64,000 nucleotides of DNA, from assembly GCF_949769255.1 (NCBI RefSeq), contig NZ_OX458329.1, forward strand, positions 496,001 through 560,000, in the 5' to 3' direction. The number at the start of each line of letters is the position of its first letter. Position 1 is the stretch's first letter. This DNA is from Mobiluncus massiliensis (lineage in GTDB: Bacteria > Actinomycetota > Actinomycetes > Actinomycetales > Actinomycetaceae). The position numbers and the translations under genes are program-made. The notes under the pieces were generated by a model. That model made no database searches. It was given only the letters and a program-made list of their open reading frames with translations, and was not told the DNA's origin. Positions 8,392 through 16,771 of the stretch are shown here, piece by piece.

Positions 8392-8925
8392 GTGGCAGTA
8401 CGTATTCGTTTGAAGCGAATTGGCAAGATTCACCACCCCATTTACCGGGTGGTCGTGGTCGACAGCCGCAAGAAGCGCGACGGTCGCGTTATCGAGGAGG
8501 TCGGAAAGTACGACCCCAACCAGCAGCCGTCTTTGATTGAACTGAACTCGGAGCGCATCCAGTACTGGTTGAGCGTGGGGGCCCAGCCGTCCGACGCGGT
8601 GCATCGTTTCCTGGTGCTTTCCGGCGATTGGGCAACGTTCAAGGGCGCCAAGGTCGTTGAGAACCGTATCCAGGTTAAGGACGCGGGAGCCGATGTGGAG
8701 GCCGCGGTGAAGGCTGCGGACGATGCCGCGGAAAAGGCGAAGGCAAAGAAGGCCGAAGCCGAAGCCAAGGCAAAGAAGGAAGCTGAAGAGGCCGCGAAGG
8801 CTGAAGAAGCTGAGGCAGCGAAGGCCGAGGAAAAGGCCGAAGAAGCCCCTGCTGAGGAGGCTCCCGCTGAGGAAAAGACTGAGGAAGCCCCGGCGGAAGA
8901 AAAGACTGAGGAAGCGGCAGAATAA
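8392..8925 (+). CDS. rpsP: 30S ribosomal protein S16 with long charged C-terminal tail
   Basis: A ribosomal protein of the small subunit. The S16 core ([20 protein letters not shown] ... SVGAQPSD) covers residues 1 to about 80, the whole of an ordinary bacterial S16. Another ~80 residues (about 97-177) are a low-complexity Ala/Lys/Glu tail: Lys-Ala-Glu repeats first, then acidic EEAPAEE repeats. GTG start with AAGGAGAG eight bases upstream. It heads the rpsP-khpA-rimM-trmD-rplS cluster, and its stop overlaps the next start (TAATG). The tail should be disordered or helical and lie on the ribosome surface; its function is unknown. Confidence 0.97.
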   Translation: MAVRIRLKRIGKIHHPIYRVVVVDSRKKRDGRVIEEVGKYDPNQQPSLIELNSERIQYWLSVGAQPSDAVHRFLVLSGDWATFKGAKVVENRIQVKDAGADVEAAVKAADDAAEKAKAKKAEAEAKAKKEAEEAAKAEEAEAAKAEEKAEEAPAEEAPAEEKTEEAPAEEKTEEAAE

Positions 8926-9170
8926 TGTCGATGCTTGCAGATTCTTTGGAACACCTGGTCAGCGGCATCGTCGACGAGCCAGAAGCCGTGCGCGTGAGCG
9001 AAAAGTCTTTGCGCCGCGGCAAGCTCCTGGAAGTACACGTTGCCCCCTCGGATTTGGGTCGAGTTATCGGCCGTAATGGCCGCACCGCGAAAGCGCTGCG
9101 TACGGTGGCTTCGGCACTATCTACACAGGGCAGCGTCCGCGTCGATGTCATCGACCAAGATCGGCGCTAA
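8925..9170 (+). CDS. khpA: KH-domain RNA-binding protein KhpA
   Basis: An 81-residue single KH-domain protein. The RNA-binding loop VIGRNGRTAKAL has the GxxG signature (GRNG). In other Gram-positives KhpA works with KhpB as an RNA chaperone affecting cell elongation and division. It lies between rpsP and rimM as in most actinomycetes, and its ATG overlaps the rpsP stop by one base, so it is translationally coupled. A strong terminator follows. Confidence 0.95.
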   Translation: MSMLADSLEHLVSGIVDEPEAVRVSEKSLRRGKLLEVHVAPSDLGRVIGRNGRTAKALRTVASALSTQGSVRVDVIDQDRR

Positions 9171-9182
9171 ATAGTCATTTGG

Positions 9183-9217
9183 TTTGATCCCCGCCGATAG
9201 CGGGGGTCAAACTTTTT
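9183..9217 (+). terminator. Rho-independent terminator after khpA
   Basis: A 12-base-pair stem (9183-9194 with 9200-9211, one G-U pair), a 5-base loop and a T-run (CTTTTT). It would end or attenuate rpsP-khpA transcription before rimM. Confidence 0.88.
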
Positions 9218-9249
9218 AATGCAGCTATCGGTTTGGGAAGGGGTCAGCG

Positions 9250-9831
9250 GTGAAGCTCACGGTTGGGATCATCGGGCGTGCCAGCGGGGTTCGTGGTGAA
9301 GTCCGGGTCGCCCTGCACACAGACGACCCGCGCTCTCGGTTTGCCCCCGGGACAGTCCTGTTAACCAGCAGGAAAACCCCGGCTACGCTGACGGTAAACC
9401 GGGCCCGGATGAGCGGTAAACACTTCGTGGTGTCTTTCCAGGAAATTCCCGACCGCAACGGCGCCGAAACCCTCAGCGGAACGAAACTGTATATAGAAAC
9501 TGACGACCCGGCCTTGTGCACTAACCTCACAGACTCACCCGATTCCGGCGCCGCCAGTACAGAAACCGCCACCAACCGCGAACAAAGCGAGGGCGATGAG
9601 GGCTTTTACCGTCACGAACTGGTGGGACTGCGAGCTGTGGACTTGGCGGGGGAAACGCTTGGCACCGTGAGCGACCTGTTGCTGGCGCCAGCCCAAGACC
9701 TGTTGGAAGTCACGACTGCGGACGGGCAGAAAATCCTGGTGCCTTTTGTTTATGAAATCGTCCCCGATGTCGATTTAGATAGCCAGGTGGTCAAGATGGA
9801 TCCGCCCGGAGGATTGTTTCCGCCGCACTAG
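9250..9831 (+). CDS. rimM: 16S rRNA processing protein RimM
   Basis: A 193-residue ribosome maturation factor that helps assemble the 30S head around S19. The N-terminal RimM barrel begins LTVGIIGRASGVRGEVRV. After an acidic, Thr/Ser-rich linker of about 40 residues (near 90-118) comes the PRC-barrel half, with HELVGLRAVD and ILVPFVYEIVPDVDLDSQVV. The linker makes it slightly longer than usual. GTG start with GGAAGGGG upstream. It precedes trmD as in most bacteria. Confidence 0.95.
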   Translation: MKLTVGIIGRASGVRGEVRVALHTDDPRSRFAPGTVLLTSRKTPATLTVNRARMSGKHFVVSFQEIPDRNGAETLSGTKLYIETDDPALCTNLTDSPDSGAASTETATNREQSEGDEGFYRHELVGLRAVDLAGETLGTVSDLLLAPAQDLLEVTTADGQKILVPFVYEIVPDVDLDSQVVKMDPPGGLFPPH

Positions 9832-9881
9832 GACGTTCCGATGTTTTCCCGTCAGGTTGTCGATAGACTTTCTGAATAAAG

Positions 9882-11429
9882 GTGAGGATGATGCGTTTTC
9901 AGATTCTGACGATTTTTCCCGAGTTTTTTGAGGTGCTCGGTTTGTCGCTGCTGGGTAAAGCGGCGCAAAACGGGGTGTTGAGCTGGGACGTCACGAATCT
10001 GCGCGATTTCACCGATGATCCGCATCACTCCGTCGACGACACCCCCTACGGCGGGGGAGCCGGCATGGTGATGCGGGCTGATATTTGGGGTAAAGCCATC
10101 GATGCCGCACGGAGCGACCTGCCAAGCCAGCCCGCGACAGGCGAACCGGAAAACCGCGCGACCGGCCTGGTGAACCCGAAAACTATCCTGGCGATTCCTA
10201 CGCCGTCTGGAATACCGCTGACCCAGGCGAAAGTCCGGCAGATCGCCACGAGTACGGATAATGTCATTATCGCCTGCGGGCGTTATGAAGGCATCGATTC
10301 GCGAGTCGCTCAGCATTACGCTGACCAGCAACGTTACCCTGACTTGGAAGTATTTGAATTTTCCTTGGGGGATTATGTGCTGAACGGCGGGGAAATCGCG
10401 GCCGTGGCGCTGATTGAAGCCGTGGGACGGCTGCTCGATGGCATGGTGGGTAACCCGGAGTCTTTGGTGGAGGAGTCTTATGAGGGGACGGGGCTGTTGG
10501 AATACCCCTGCTATACCCGTCCCGAAGTGTGGCGTGACCTGGCCGTTCCCGAGGTGCTGAAAGGCGGAAACCATGCCGAAATTGAAGCCTGGCGCCGGGA
10601 ACGGGCCATTGAAAAAACCTGCCTGCGGCGCCCGGATTTGCTGGAGGGGCTGGACGCTGGGCTGTTGAGCAAGCGCGGGCGGGAAAAGCTGGCCTTGCTG
10701 GGGTGGCTTTATGTGTCGCCACAGGATTTGGAGGCTATCGGTCTGTCCCGGCTGGGTGCGGCGGGGTCGGCACGGGGAGCGCACGAGGTGGGTCAGGCAG
10801 GGGTGACGCACCAGGCGAGGTCGGCGGGTGACGTGCTGCCGGCAAGCCAGGCGCGGGCGGGAGCTGCGGATTTGCTGGCGGTTCCCCTGCGGATTCGCCA
10901 GCCCGACCGGGGAGAGGCCCTAGCGCTGTCCGCTTTGGGGTCGGAAACGTTCCCCCTGGCTTGTCCGGCCTACATCAGCACTGAGGCTATCGCCCAGTTC
11001 GTAGCGGTTGAGTTCGACCTCGAGGCGGTGAAAGCGCGTCTCGATAATCCTCAAGAACATCGCTACTGGGTGGCAGAAATGGGCGGTGAACTGGTGGGAT
11101 ATACCTATGCGAAGGTACATCTGGACGAGGTGGAAGCTGCGCAGGCGGGGATTGTTGCCGGGGATGCTTACCTGTCGAAGTGCTACGTGCGCGAAGCCCT
11201 GCATTCCACAGGGCTGTCCGGGGCGCTGCTGGAAGCGGCATTGACAGACTTGGCGAGGGTCAGTAATGCCCCGGGAGTGTGCCTGGGGACTTCCATCTAT
11301 AACAAACGGGCCCAAAAATTCTATAAACATCACGGGTTTCGGCGTATCGGAAAGCGGACATTCACCGTGGGGGGTGTGGAAAACCAGGACGTGGTGATGC
11401 GCCGGAGTTTTGACCGGGATAGTGCCTGA
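9882..11429 (+). CDS. trmD: tRNA (guanine37-N1)-methyltransferase fused to a GNAT acetyltransferase
   Basis: A 515-residue two-domain protein. Residues 1 to ~285 are a full TrmD, which methylates G37 of tRNAs with S-adenosylmethionine to prevent frameshifting: TIFPEFF at the start, DTPYGGGAGMVM, and the knot segments CGRYEGIDSR and SLGDYVLNGGE. A ~40-residue Ala/Gly/Arg-rich linker follows. Residues ~330-515 are a GNAT domain: YWVAEMGGELVGYTYAKV, then LSKCYVREALHSTGLSGALL as the acetyl-CoA loop, and YNKRAQKFYKHHGFRRIG near the end. TrmD is normally a single domain of about 240-280 residues. The reading frame is open throughout. AAAGGTGAGG at 9878-9887 suggests the real start is ATG 9888 or 9891. 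The GNAT substrate is unknown. Confidence 0.93.
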   Translation: MRMMRFQILTIFPEFFEVLGLSLLGKAAQNGVLSWDVTNLRDFTDDPHHSVDDTPYGGGAGMVMRADIWGKAIDAARSDLPSQPATGEPENRATGLVNPKTILAIPTPSGIPLTQAKVRQIATSTDNVIIACGRYEGIDSRVAQHYADQQRYPDLEVFEFSLGDYVLNGGEIAAVALIEAVGRLLDGMVGNPESLVEESYEGTGLLEYPCYTRPEVWRDLAVPEVLKGGNHAEIEAWRRERAIEKTCLRRPDLLEGLDAGLLSKRGREKLALLGWLYVSPQDLEAIGLSRLGAAGSARGAHEVGQAGVTHQARSAGDVLPASQARAGAADLLAVPLRIRQPDRGEALALSALGSETFPLACPAYISTEAIAQFVAVEFDLEAVKARLDNPQEHRYWVAEMGGELVGYTYAKVHLDEVEAAQAGIVAGDAYLSKCYVREALHSTGLSGALLEAALTDLARVSNAPGVCLGTSIYNKRAQKFYKHHGFRRIGKRTFTVGGVENQDVVMRRSFDRDSA

Positions 11430-11573
11430 TAGAGGCATGTTTCGCGGGTTCGGTGCGGTTTTGTGCGGCTCGCGAAGCAGCGCCACCTCGGCAGGGTGGG
11501 GGTGGATGAATCGAGCACAAAAACGGCAAAAGTGGCGTTCCGGCCCGAGTTTGTGGCAAAATGGTACGGCTTC

Positions 11574-11683
11574 GCGGGCAACCTGCCACAGGGGGACCCG
11601 ATAGCGAAGCAAAACACCATCGGCACTGAGGGTGCCCGCAGTAAGACGTTTTTGACCTGTGGCAGGAGCGTCAAGGAGAAACA
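11574..11683 (+). promoter_or_regulatory. Structured 5' leader of rplS with possible pseudoknot
   Basis: Two helices interleave in the untranslated leader. GCGGGCA (11574-11580) pairs with TGCCCGC (11633-11639). CCTGCCACAGG (11582-11592) pairs perfectly with CCTGTGGCAGG (11656-11666). The order A-B-A'-B' makes an H-type pseudoknot, and GGCAC/GTGCC (11622-11626 with 11632-11636) offers a competing hairpin. The ribosome-binding site AAGGAG follows at 11673-11678. This suggests autoregulation by L19, inferred from structure and position. Confidence 0.5.
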
Positions 11684-12031
11684 ATGCAGAAGCCTCTGGT
11701 TGAGGAAATCGGCAAGGCCGTAATGCGTGAGGACGTTCCGGATTTTCGTCCGGGCGACACTGTAAAGGTTCACGTAAAGGTTATCGAGGGAAACCGCTCC
11801 CGTATCCAGATTTTCCAGGGCGTAGTCATCGCTCGTCACGGCGGCGGCGTGGGAGAAACCTTCACCGTGCGGAAGCTGTCCTTCGGCACCGGTGTGGAAC
11901 GTACTTTCCCGCTGCATGCCCCGACTGTGGACAAGATTGAGGTAGTGACTCGCGGCGATGTGCGCCGTGCCAAGCTGTACTACCTGCGTGATCGCCACGG
12001 CAAGGCGGCTAAGGTCGTTGAAAAGCGCTAA
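11684..12031 (+). CDS. rplS: 50S ribosomal protein L19
   Basis: A 115-residue large-subunit protein at the 30S-50S interface. It carries the family segments [40 protein letters not shown] and [13 protein letters not shown], at the normal length. The start follows AAGGAGAAACA. It is separated from trmD by 254 bases, including a structured leader, and followed by a terminator. Confidence 0.97.
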   Translation: MQKPLVEEIGKAVMREDVPDFRPGDTVKVHVKVIEGNRSRIQIFQGVVIARHGGGVGETFTVRKLSFGTGVERTFPLHAPTVDKIEVVTRGDVRRAKLYYLRDRHGKAAKVVEKR

Positions 12032-12138
12032 CTCGCAATCATTCTGCGGCAGCCGCCGGCTTCCAGCTGGAGCAATGTGAAAACACCGGCTGGGACAGTC
12101 AAAAAGTCAAGGCGGCATCTGCCACAAAAATTCATCCC

Positions 12139-12184
12139 AAAGGAAGCTCGAACCGAAATAGTTTGGGCTTCCTTTAGGCTTTTA
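12139..12184 (+). terminator. Rho-independent terminator after rplS
   Basis: A 15-base-pair stem with two G-U pairs (12139-12153 with 12161-12175) and a 7-base loop, followed within a few bases by CTTTTA. It lies between rplS and lepB. Confidence 0.75.
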
Positions 12185-12187
12185 CGC

Positions 12188-12193
12188 TATTCT
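12188..12193 (+). promoter_or_regulatory. Near-leaderless -10 box of lepB
   Basis: TATTCT is placed so that transcription would begin at 12200, one base before the lepB ATG. There is no ribosome-binding site before this ATG, which fits a leaderless mRNA. The box directly follows the rplS terminator. Confidence 0.45.
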
Positions 12194-12200
12194 TTTTGTT

Positions 12201-13490
12201 ATGACGATGCCCCCGCAGCCTGAGAATGCCAACCGAGACGCGCAGTTCTCGGGTGCTTCCCCGGACGGCTTCGGCATGAATCCACAATTTGTTGGGGCCG
12301 GAACCCTGCCCGGTGAAGGCGGGATGTATGTGCCGGGTGGAGCCGGGATGCCATTCCCGCCAGAGGCTTTTCCGGGAGGATACCCCCCGCAGTCGGCTTT
12401 CCCGGACGGGACGGATTTTCTCGGTATGGATCCCAACGGGATGGTGCCAATGCCGATGCCTCCAGGACTTCCCCCAGCGGGGATGGGGCCGTTTCCAGGG
12501 ATGCCTTTCCCGCCCTACGGCGCGATGCCTTTTCCTGGTATGCAGCCCGAAGACGAAGAATCGCCCGAGAATCTCGGAGAAAAAGATTTCCTGAAGGGCG
12601 ACGACGAAACTGATTTCCAACTCGATGATGAGGACAACGCAACGGAACGCAGGCGTGGCGCCAAGATCCCCGGACCGGGGGGCATGAGAGCCCTGCCCCC
12701 CGGGGCGAGAGCCAACTTCGACGCTTTGGAACGTCCACATCTGAGCCTCGATTTACCCTGGTATTTCGAGTTCATCGCGGTGGTTATTACGGCTCTGGCC
12801 ATCAGTTCGCTGGTTCGACTGTTCCTGTTGCAGCCCTTTTTTATTCCCTCGCAGTCCATGGAAAAAACCCTGATGATTAACGATTCTGTGCTGGTCAACA
12901 AGTTTTCTGCCCGGCACGGGGACATCAACCGCGGCGACATTATCGTTTTTAAAGACGTGGAAGGCTGGAGCCAAAACGCTGCCGAGCAGATGCGCGAACG
13001 TCCTCCTGATAAAACTCCGTTCCAGATCGCTACCAAGTTTAAGAACTTCGGGATTTTTGTGGGCTTGCTGCCTGAAGACTCCCAGGGCTACCTGATTAAA
13101 CGTGTCATCGGAGTGTCCGGCGACGACGTGTCTTGCTGCGACGAGGACGGGTTGATGAATATCAACGGCAAAGCCATCGACGAGGACTATATCCCCAAGA
13201 CCGGGGTCTCTTCAGACATAGAATTTTCCGTAGTGGTGCCGAAGAATTCGCTGTGGGTGATGGGGGACAACCGGCCTCACTCCGCAGATTCCCGTTGGCA
13301 TCAGGACAAGCCTTCGCGCGGTTTCGTTTCTGAATCCAACGTGGTGGGTCGCGCTTTCGTCGTAATCTGGCCGATTGAACGGATGAAGTTCATCGCTCCC
13401 AGCTGCGCTTTTTACAATATTCCCAAGCCTTCCGCCCCGGCTGACGAATTCAACTCTGAAGCATTCGAGACGCGTCCCCACGGGGATTGA
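12201..13490 (+). CDS. lepB: Signal peptidase I with long Pro/Gly/Met-rich N-terminal region
   Basis: A 429-residue membrane protease that removes signal peptides from exported proteins. The catalytic Ser219 (PSQSMEKTL) and Lys300 (LIKRVIGVSGDD) are present, as is the family box MGDNRPHSADSR. A single hydrophobic helix (residues ~192-212) anchors the C-terminal catalytic domain outside the membrane. The first ~185 residues are unusual: a low-complexity stretch rich in Pro, Gly, Met and Phe, then an acidic/basic linker, predicted to lie in the cytoplasm. Most type I enzymes lack this. It has its own promoter and leads into rnhB. Confidence 0.96.
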   Translation: MTMPPQPENANRDAQFSGASPDGFGMNPQFVGAGTLPGEGGMYVPGGAGMPFPPEAFPGGYPPQSAFPDGTDFLGMDPNGMVPMPMPPGLPPAGMGPFPGMPFPPYGAMPFPGMQPEDEESPENLGEKDFLKGDDETDFQLDDEDNATERRRGAKIPGPGGMRALPPGARANFDALERPHLSLDLPWYFEFIAVVITALAISSLVRLFLLQPFFIPSQSMEKTLMINDSVLVNKFSARHGDINRGDIIVFKDVEGWSQNAAEQMRERPPDKTPFQIATKFKNFGIFVGLLPEDSQGYLIKRVIGVSGDDVSCCDEDGLMNINGKAIDEDYIPKTGVSSDIEFSVVVPKNSLWVMGDNRPHSADSRWHQDKPSRGFVSESNVVGRAFVVIWPIERMKFIAPSCAFYNIPKPSAPADEFNSEAFETRPHGD

Positions 13491-13500
13491 GGCACGCTGA

Positions 13501-14208
13501 GTGGTTGATTTATCTTGGGAAACCGCGGCTCTGGCCGCATTGGCGAAGCACGGAGGCGACAGTCGCAGGGGACGCCTCCCGCTGATTGGTGGGATGGACG
13601 AGGTCGGGCGCGGTGCGCTAGCAGGTCCGGTTTGCGTGGGTGTGGCCGTGATAGACCAGCTCAGCCTGGAGAACCCGGAATTTCCCCAGGGGTTCCCCGC
13701 CGGATTGAACGATTCCAAACAGCTGACGGAACGCCGCCGCTTGGCGTTGCAAGATCCCCTTCGCGCCTGGGTCAGGGACTTTGCCATCGGACAGGCTTCC
13801 AATACGGAAATCGACGAATTGGGGATTATGCCCGCGCTGCGTCTGGCGGGGTGGCGCGCTCTCAACGAGCTGGACGCCCGCGGACACCTGCCGCAAATCC
13901 TGGGATTGGACGGGAACTTCGACTATCTGGCACCGCCGGAGCAACCCGACCTGTTTGCCGGGGCGGGAAACCTGGTGAGCTCCCCGGAAGTCAGAGTGGA
14001 AACCCTGGTGAAGGGGGACGGGAAAGCCGCCGTAATCGCTGGCGCTTCCGTGCTGGCGAAAGTGTATCGGGACGCGTTCATGCGCAGCTTGCGTGACCCC
14101 GGTTACGGCTGGGCGAAAAATGTCGGTTACGGCACTGCCGCCCATCGAGCGGCGCTGGCTGAATTGGGCACGAGTGTTTGGCATCGCAAATCTTGGAAGC
14201 TCCGGTAG
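13501..14208 (+). CDS. rnhB: Ribonuclease HII
   Basis: A 235-residue nuclease that cuts the RNA strand of RNA-DNA hybrids and removes single ribonucleotides. The acidic active-site motifs are present: GGMDEVGRGALAGPV (Asp-Glu pair), LGLDGNFDY (central Asp) and ASVLAKVYRD (final Asp). NDSKQLTE is a family marker. GTG start 8 bases after the lepB stop; it is probably co-transcribed with lepB. Confidence 0.95.
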   Translation: MVDLSWETAALAALAKHGGDSRRGRLPLIGGMDEVGRGALAGPVCVGVAVIDQLSLENPEFPQGFPAGLNDSKQLTERRRLALQDPLRAWVRDFAIGQASNTEIDELGIMPALRLAGWRALNELDARGHLPQILGLDGNFDYLAPPEQPDLFAGAGNLVSSPEVRVETLVKGDGKAAVIAGASVLAKVYRDAFMRSLRDPGYGWAKNVGYGTAAHRAALAELGTSVWHRKSWKLR

Positions 14209-14231
14209 GGTAGAGAGGTACGAAAGGTTGT

Positions 14232-14543
14232 GTGATGGTCAACAACGACGATATTGAGTCCTATGAAAACGGGCTGGAGCTGGATTTATACCGAGAATAT
14301 CGCGATGTGATTTCCCTGTTTAGCTATGTCGTGGAAACCGACCGGCGTTTTTATCTGGCGAACAAGGTTGACGTCACCACGCACAATAATGCCGGCGGGG
14401 ACGTGTTCTTTGAGATTACTTTGGAGGACGCCTGGGTTTGGGATGTCTATCGCTCCTCGCGTTTCGTGCAAAACGTGCGGGTCCTGACCTTTAAAGACGT
14501 CAACGTGGAGGAACTGGCGAAGCCAGAAATTGAGATCCCGTAG
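14232..14543 (+). CDS. DUF2469 family protein
   Basis: A 103-residue acidic protein of a family conserved in Actinobacteria (DUF2469), recognised by ESYENGLELDLYREYRDVISLF and the C-terminal RVLTFKDVNVEEL. Its function is unknown. It sits between rnhB and yraN, its usual place in actinomycetes. AAAGG lies upstream of both GTG 14232 and ATG 14235, so the exact start is uncertain by one codon. Confidence 0.9.
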   Translation: MMVNNDDIESYENGLELDLYREYRDVISLFSYVVETDRRFYLANKVDVTTHNNAGGDVFFEITLEDAWVWDVYRSSRFVQNVRVLTFKDVNVEELAKPEIEIP

Positions 14544-14704
14544 GGTGCGGGCGGCTGTTTAAGCCCCGTTTCTAGCAGCCACATTTCATTAACTCGGGCA
14601 GATTGGCGGTTTTTAGCCGTTTTTAGGGTTGTGGATAAGTCGGTTTTCCACAGGTAAAGTTTTTTGGGCTTGGCCGGTGGGTTCGGGCGCGCGAAGCTGA
14701 GTCC

Positions 14705-15196
14705 ATGAGCTACGCGAATACCGTTGAAACCAGTCATAAAGTCACTACCGGAACGGACGCTCCATGCGGCTGCACAGCCGGTAGCCCCGCGCTGCGGACC
14801 GCGGGGCAAAATGCCTCAAATCCGGGGAAAAACCTGCACAATCGGCAGCTGGGTATGGCTGGTGAGGAAGTCGCGGCCGAGTCGCTGAAAGCTGAGGGAT
14901 ACGTCATTGTGGACCGCAATTGGCGGTGTCGAGCCGGTGAAGTCGACATAGTCGCCCTCAGTCCCGAGGGAATCCTGGGGTTTATCGAGGTTAAGACTCG
15001 TTCCAATCACCGGCACGGGATGCCTATCGAGGCCATCACCATGAAGAAGCTGGCGCGGATGCGCCGGGTCATGGGGTCTTGGCTGGCGCAACGCGATATT
15101 GTGCCCGCGCACCGGGCGGTCAGCCTGGATTTGTGCAGCGTGGATTGGGACGGGCACGGCGAACCCGTAGTGAAACATCTCCAGGGGTTGAAATGA
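14705..15196 (+). CDS. YraN family (UPF0102) endonuclease-like protein
   Basis: A 163-residue protein. Residues ~45-155 are the YraN fold, related to Holliday-junction resolvases: LGMAGEEVAAESLKAEGY, GEVDIVAL and FIEVKTRSNHRHG, which carry the D-ExK nuclease-type residues. The first 45 residues are Thr/Ala/Cys-rich and not part of the fold; no better start is seen. Its stop overlaps the comM start (ATGA). The family is linked by gene neighbourhood to DNA uptake and recombination (comM, dprA), but its role is unproven. Confidence 0.9.
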   Translation: MSYANTVETSHKVTTGTDAPCGCTAGSPALRTAGQNASNPGKNLHNRQLGMAGEEVAAESLKAEGYVIVDRNWRCRAGEVDIVALSPEGILGFIEVKTRSNHRHGMPIEAITMKKLARMRRVMGSWLAQRDIVPAHRAVSLDLCSVDWDGHGEPVVKHLQGLK

Positions 15197-16761
15197 GTTC
15201 GGGATTTGCCTGGTCAATTTGTTTGGTCGGAATGCAGGCGCGCCCGGTCCGGGTCGAAGCTCATATTTCCGACGGAATGACCGCCTACAGCCTGGTCGGA
15301 CTGCCGGATACGGCGGTACGGGAAGCCAAAGACCGGGTTCGCGCCGCGGTGACCAGCTGCCTGTATGAATGGCCGGGGACGCGGGTTGTGCTGAATCTGT
15401 CCCCTGCGTCACTGCCGAAAACCGGCTCCGGTTACGACCTGGCGATGGCGGTCAGCGTTTTGGCCGCGATGGGGGTCATTTCTCGCAGTCGAGCCGGGCA
15501 GTGCATCATGCTGGGAGAGCTGGGCTTGGACGGTCGTGTCATTGGAATCCGGGGCATTTTGCCCAGTGTCATCGGAGCCATGAAAACCGGAAAAACTCAG
15601 ATTTTGGTGCCGCAAGCGAACTTTGCTGAGGCTTCCCTGGTGCCTGGGGTAGAGGTGGTGGGGGTGCATCACCTGGGACAAGTCATCGAGTTATTGGGGG
15701 GAGACTTGATGATGTCTCTGCCCCCGCCGGAGGAATCGGCGGGGGCAGAGGACGGGGAAAGTACCCCGGCACCCGCCTTTGGTCCAGGCGGAGATTTTTC
15801 TGACATTCGCGGCCAAGCCGCCGCCTGTCAAGCGATGGAAGTGGCGGCCGCGGGCGGCCACCACCTGCTGATGATTGGCACTCCCGGCTCCGGAAAAACC
15901 ATGCTGGCTTCGCGGCTGCCCGGCATCCTCCCGCCCTTGGACGTGGAACAATCTGTCGAGGTCACAGCCCTGCATTCCCTAGCTGGAACGCTGTCTGCAC
16001 AGGACGGACTGATTCGCCAGCCTCCCTTCCAAGCTCCGCATCATTCGGCAACGCTGGCGGCGATGGTGGGAGGAGGTTCGGGAGTACCGCGTCCGGGTGC
16101 CGCTTCCCTGGCTCACCGGGGAGTATTGTTCCTGGACGAAGCTCCCGAGTTCGGGGCGCGGGTCTTGGATTCCCTCCGAGAACCGTTAGAAAACGGGGAA
16201 ATCACCCTGCATCGGGCGGCGGGCGCAGCCCAATATCCGGCTCGATTCCAACTCATTATGGCCGCCAATCCCTGCCCTTGCGGTAATGCTGGCAGTCGGC
16301 GCGCCACCTGTACCTGCACGCCCTATTCACGCAAACGATATCTGGAACGGTTGAGCGGGCCTCTGCTGGATCGCATGGACATCCAAATTCAGGTGGAATC
16401 TCCGGGCCGCGGTTCGTTAGCGGGAGCGAAACCCGCTGATACGACCGCGGTGGTTGCGGCGCGGGTGCAACGCGCTCGCGACGTGCAGCGAGAGCGGTGG
16501 AAGGACCGAGGATGGGATTTGAATCGGGAAATTCCCGGACCGTTCTTACGTCAGCCCGAAGGCGGTTTCACTCGTGAGCTGATTGGGCGGGTCGACACCG
16601 TGGTGGAACGGGGTCGCTTGTCCATGCGGGGAGCTCAGCGCGTCTTGCGACTGGCCTGGACTGTTGCCGATCTGAGCGGAAAAACCGTTCCGGGATTACC
16701 CGAGCTGGGAACCGCGATGACATTGCGCCGCCAAAACGAAGGATTCAGCCTGCCCGAATGA
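15193..16761 (+). CDS. comM: YifB/ComM family Mg-chelatase-like AAA ATPase
   Basis: A 522-residue AAA+ ATPase. In naturally competent bacteria ComM is a hexameric helicase that drives branch migration during transformation. The N-terminal Lon-protease-like domain covers residues ~1-165, Walker A (GTPGSGKTM) is near residue 232, Walker B is GVLFLDEAPEF, and PCPCGNAGS is the family zinc-type motif. The start at ATG 15193 overlaps the yraN stop; the same frame is open further upstream but that part is yraN sequence. It is followed by dprA, a common pairing. Confidence 0.95.
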   Translation: MSSGFAWSICLVGMQARPVRVEAHISDGMTAYSLVGLPDTAVREAKDRVRAAVTSCLYEWPGTRVVLNLSPASLPKTGSGYDLAMAVSVLAAMGVISRSRAGQCIMLGELGLDGRVIGIRGILPSVIGAMKTGKTQILVPQANFAEASLVPGVEVVGVHHLGQVIELLGGDLMMSLPPPEESAGAEDGESTPAPAFGPGGDFSDIRGQAAACQAMEVAAAGGHHLLMIGTPGSGKTMLASRLPGILPPLDVEQSVEVTALHSLAGTLSAQDGLIRQPPFQAPHHSATLAAMVGGGSGVPRPGAASLAHRGVLFLDEAPEFGARVLDSLREPLENGEITLHRAAGAAQYPARFQLIMAANPCPCGNAGSRRATCTCTPYSRKRYLERLSGPLLDRMDIQIQVESPGRGSLAGAKPADTTAVVAARVQRARDVQRERWKDRGWDLNREIPGPFLRQPEGGFTRELIGRVDTVVERGRLSMRGAQRVLRLAWTVADLSGKTVPGLPELGTAMTLRRQNEGFSLPE

Positions 16762-16771
16762 AAGGAAACCC

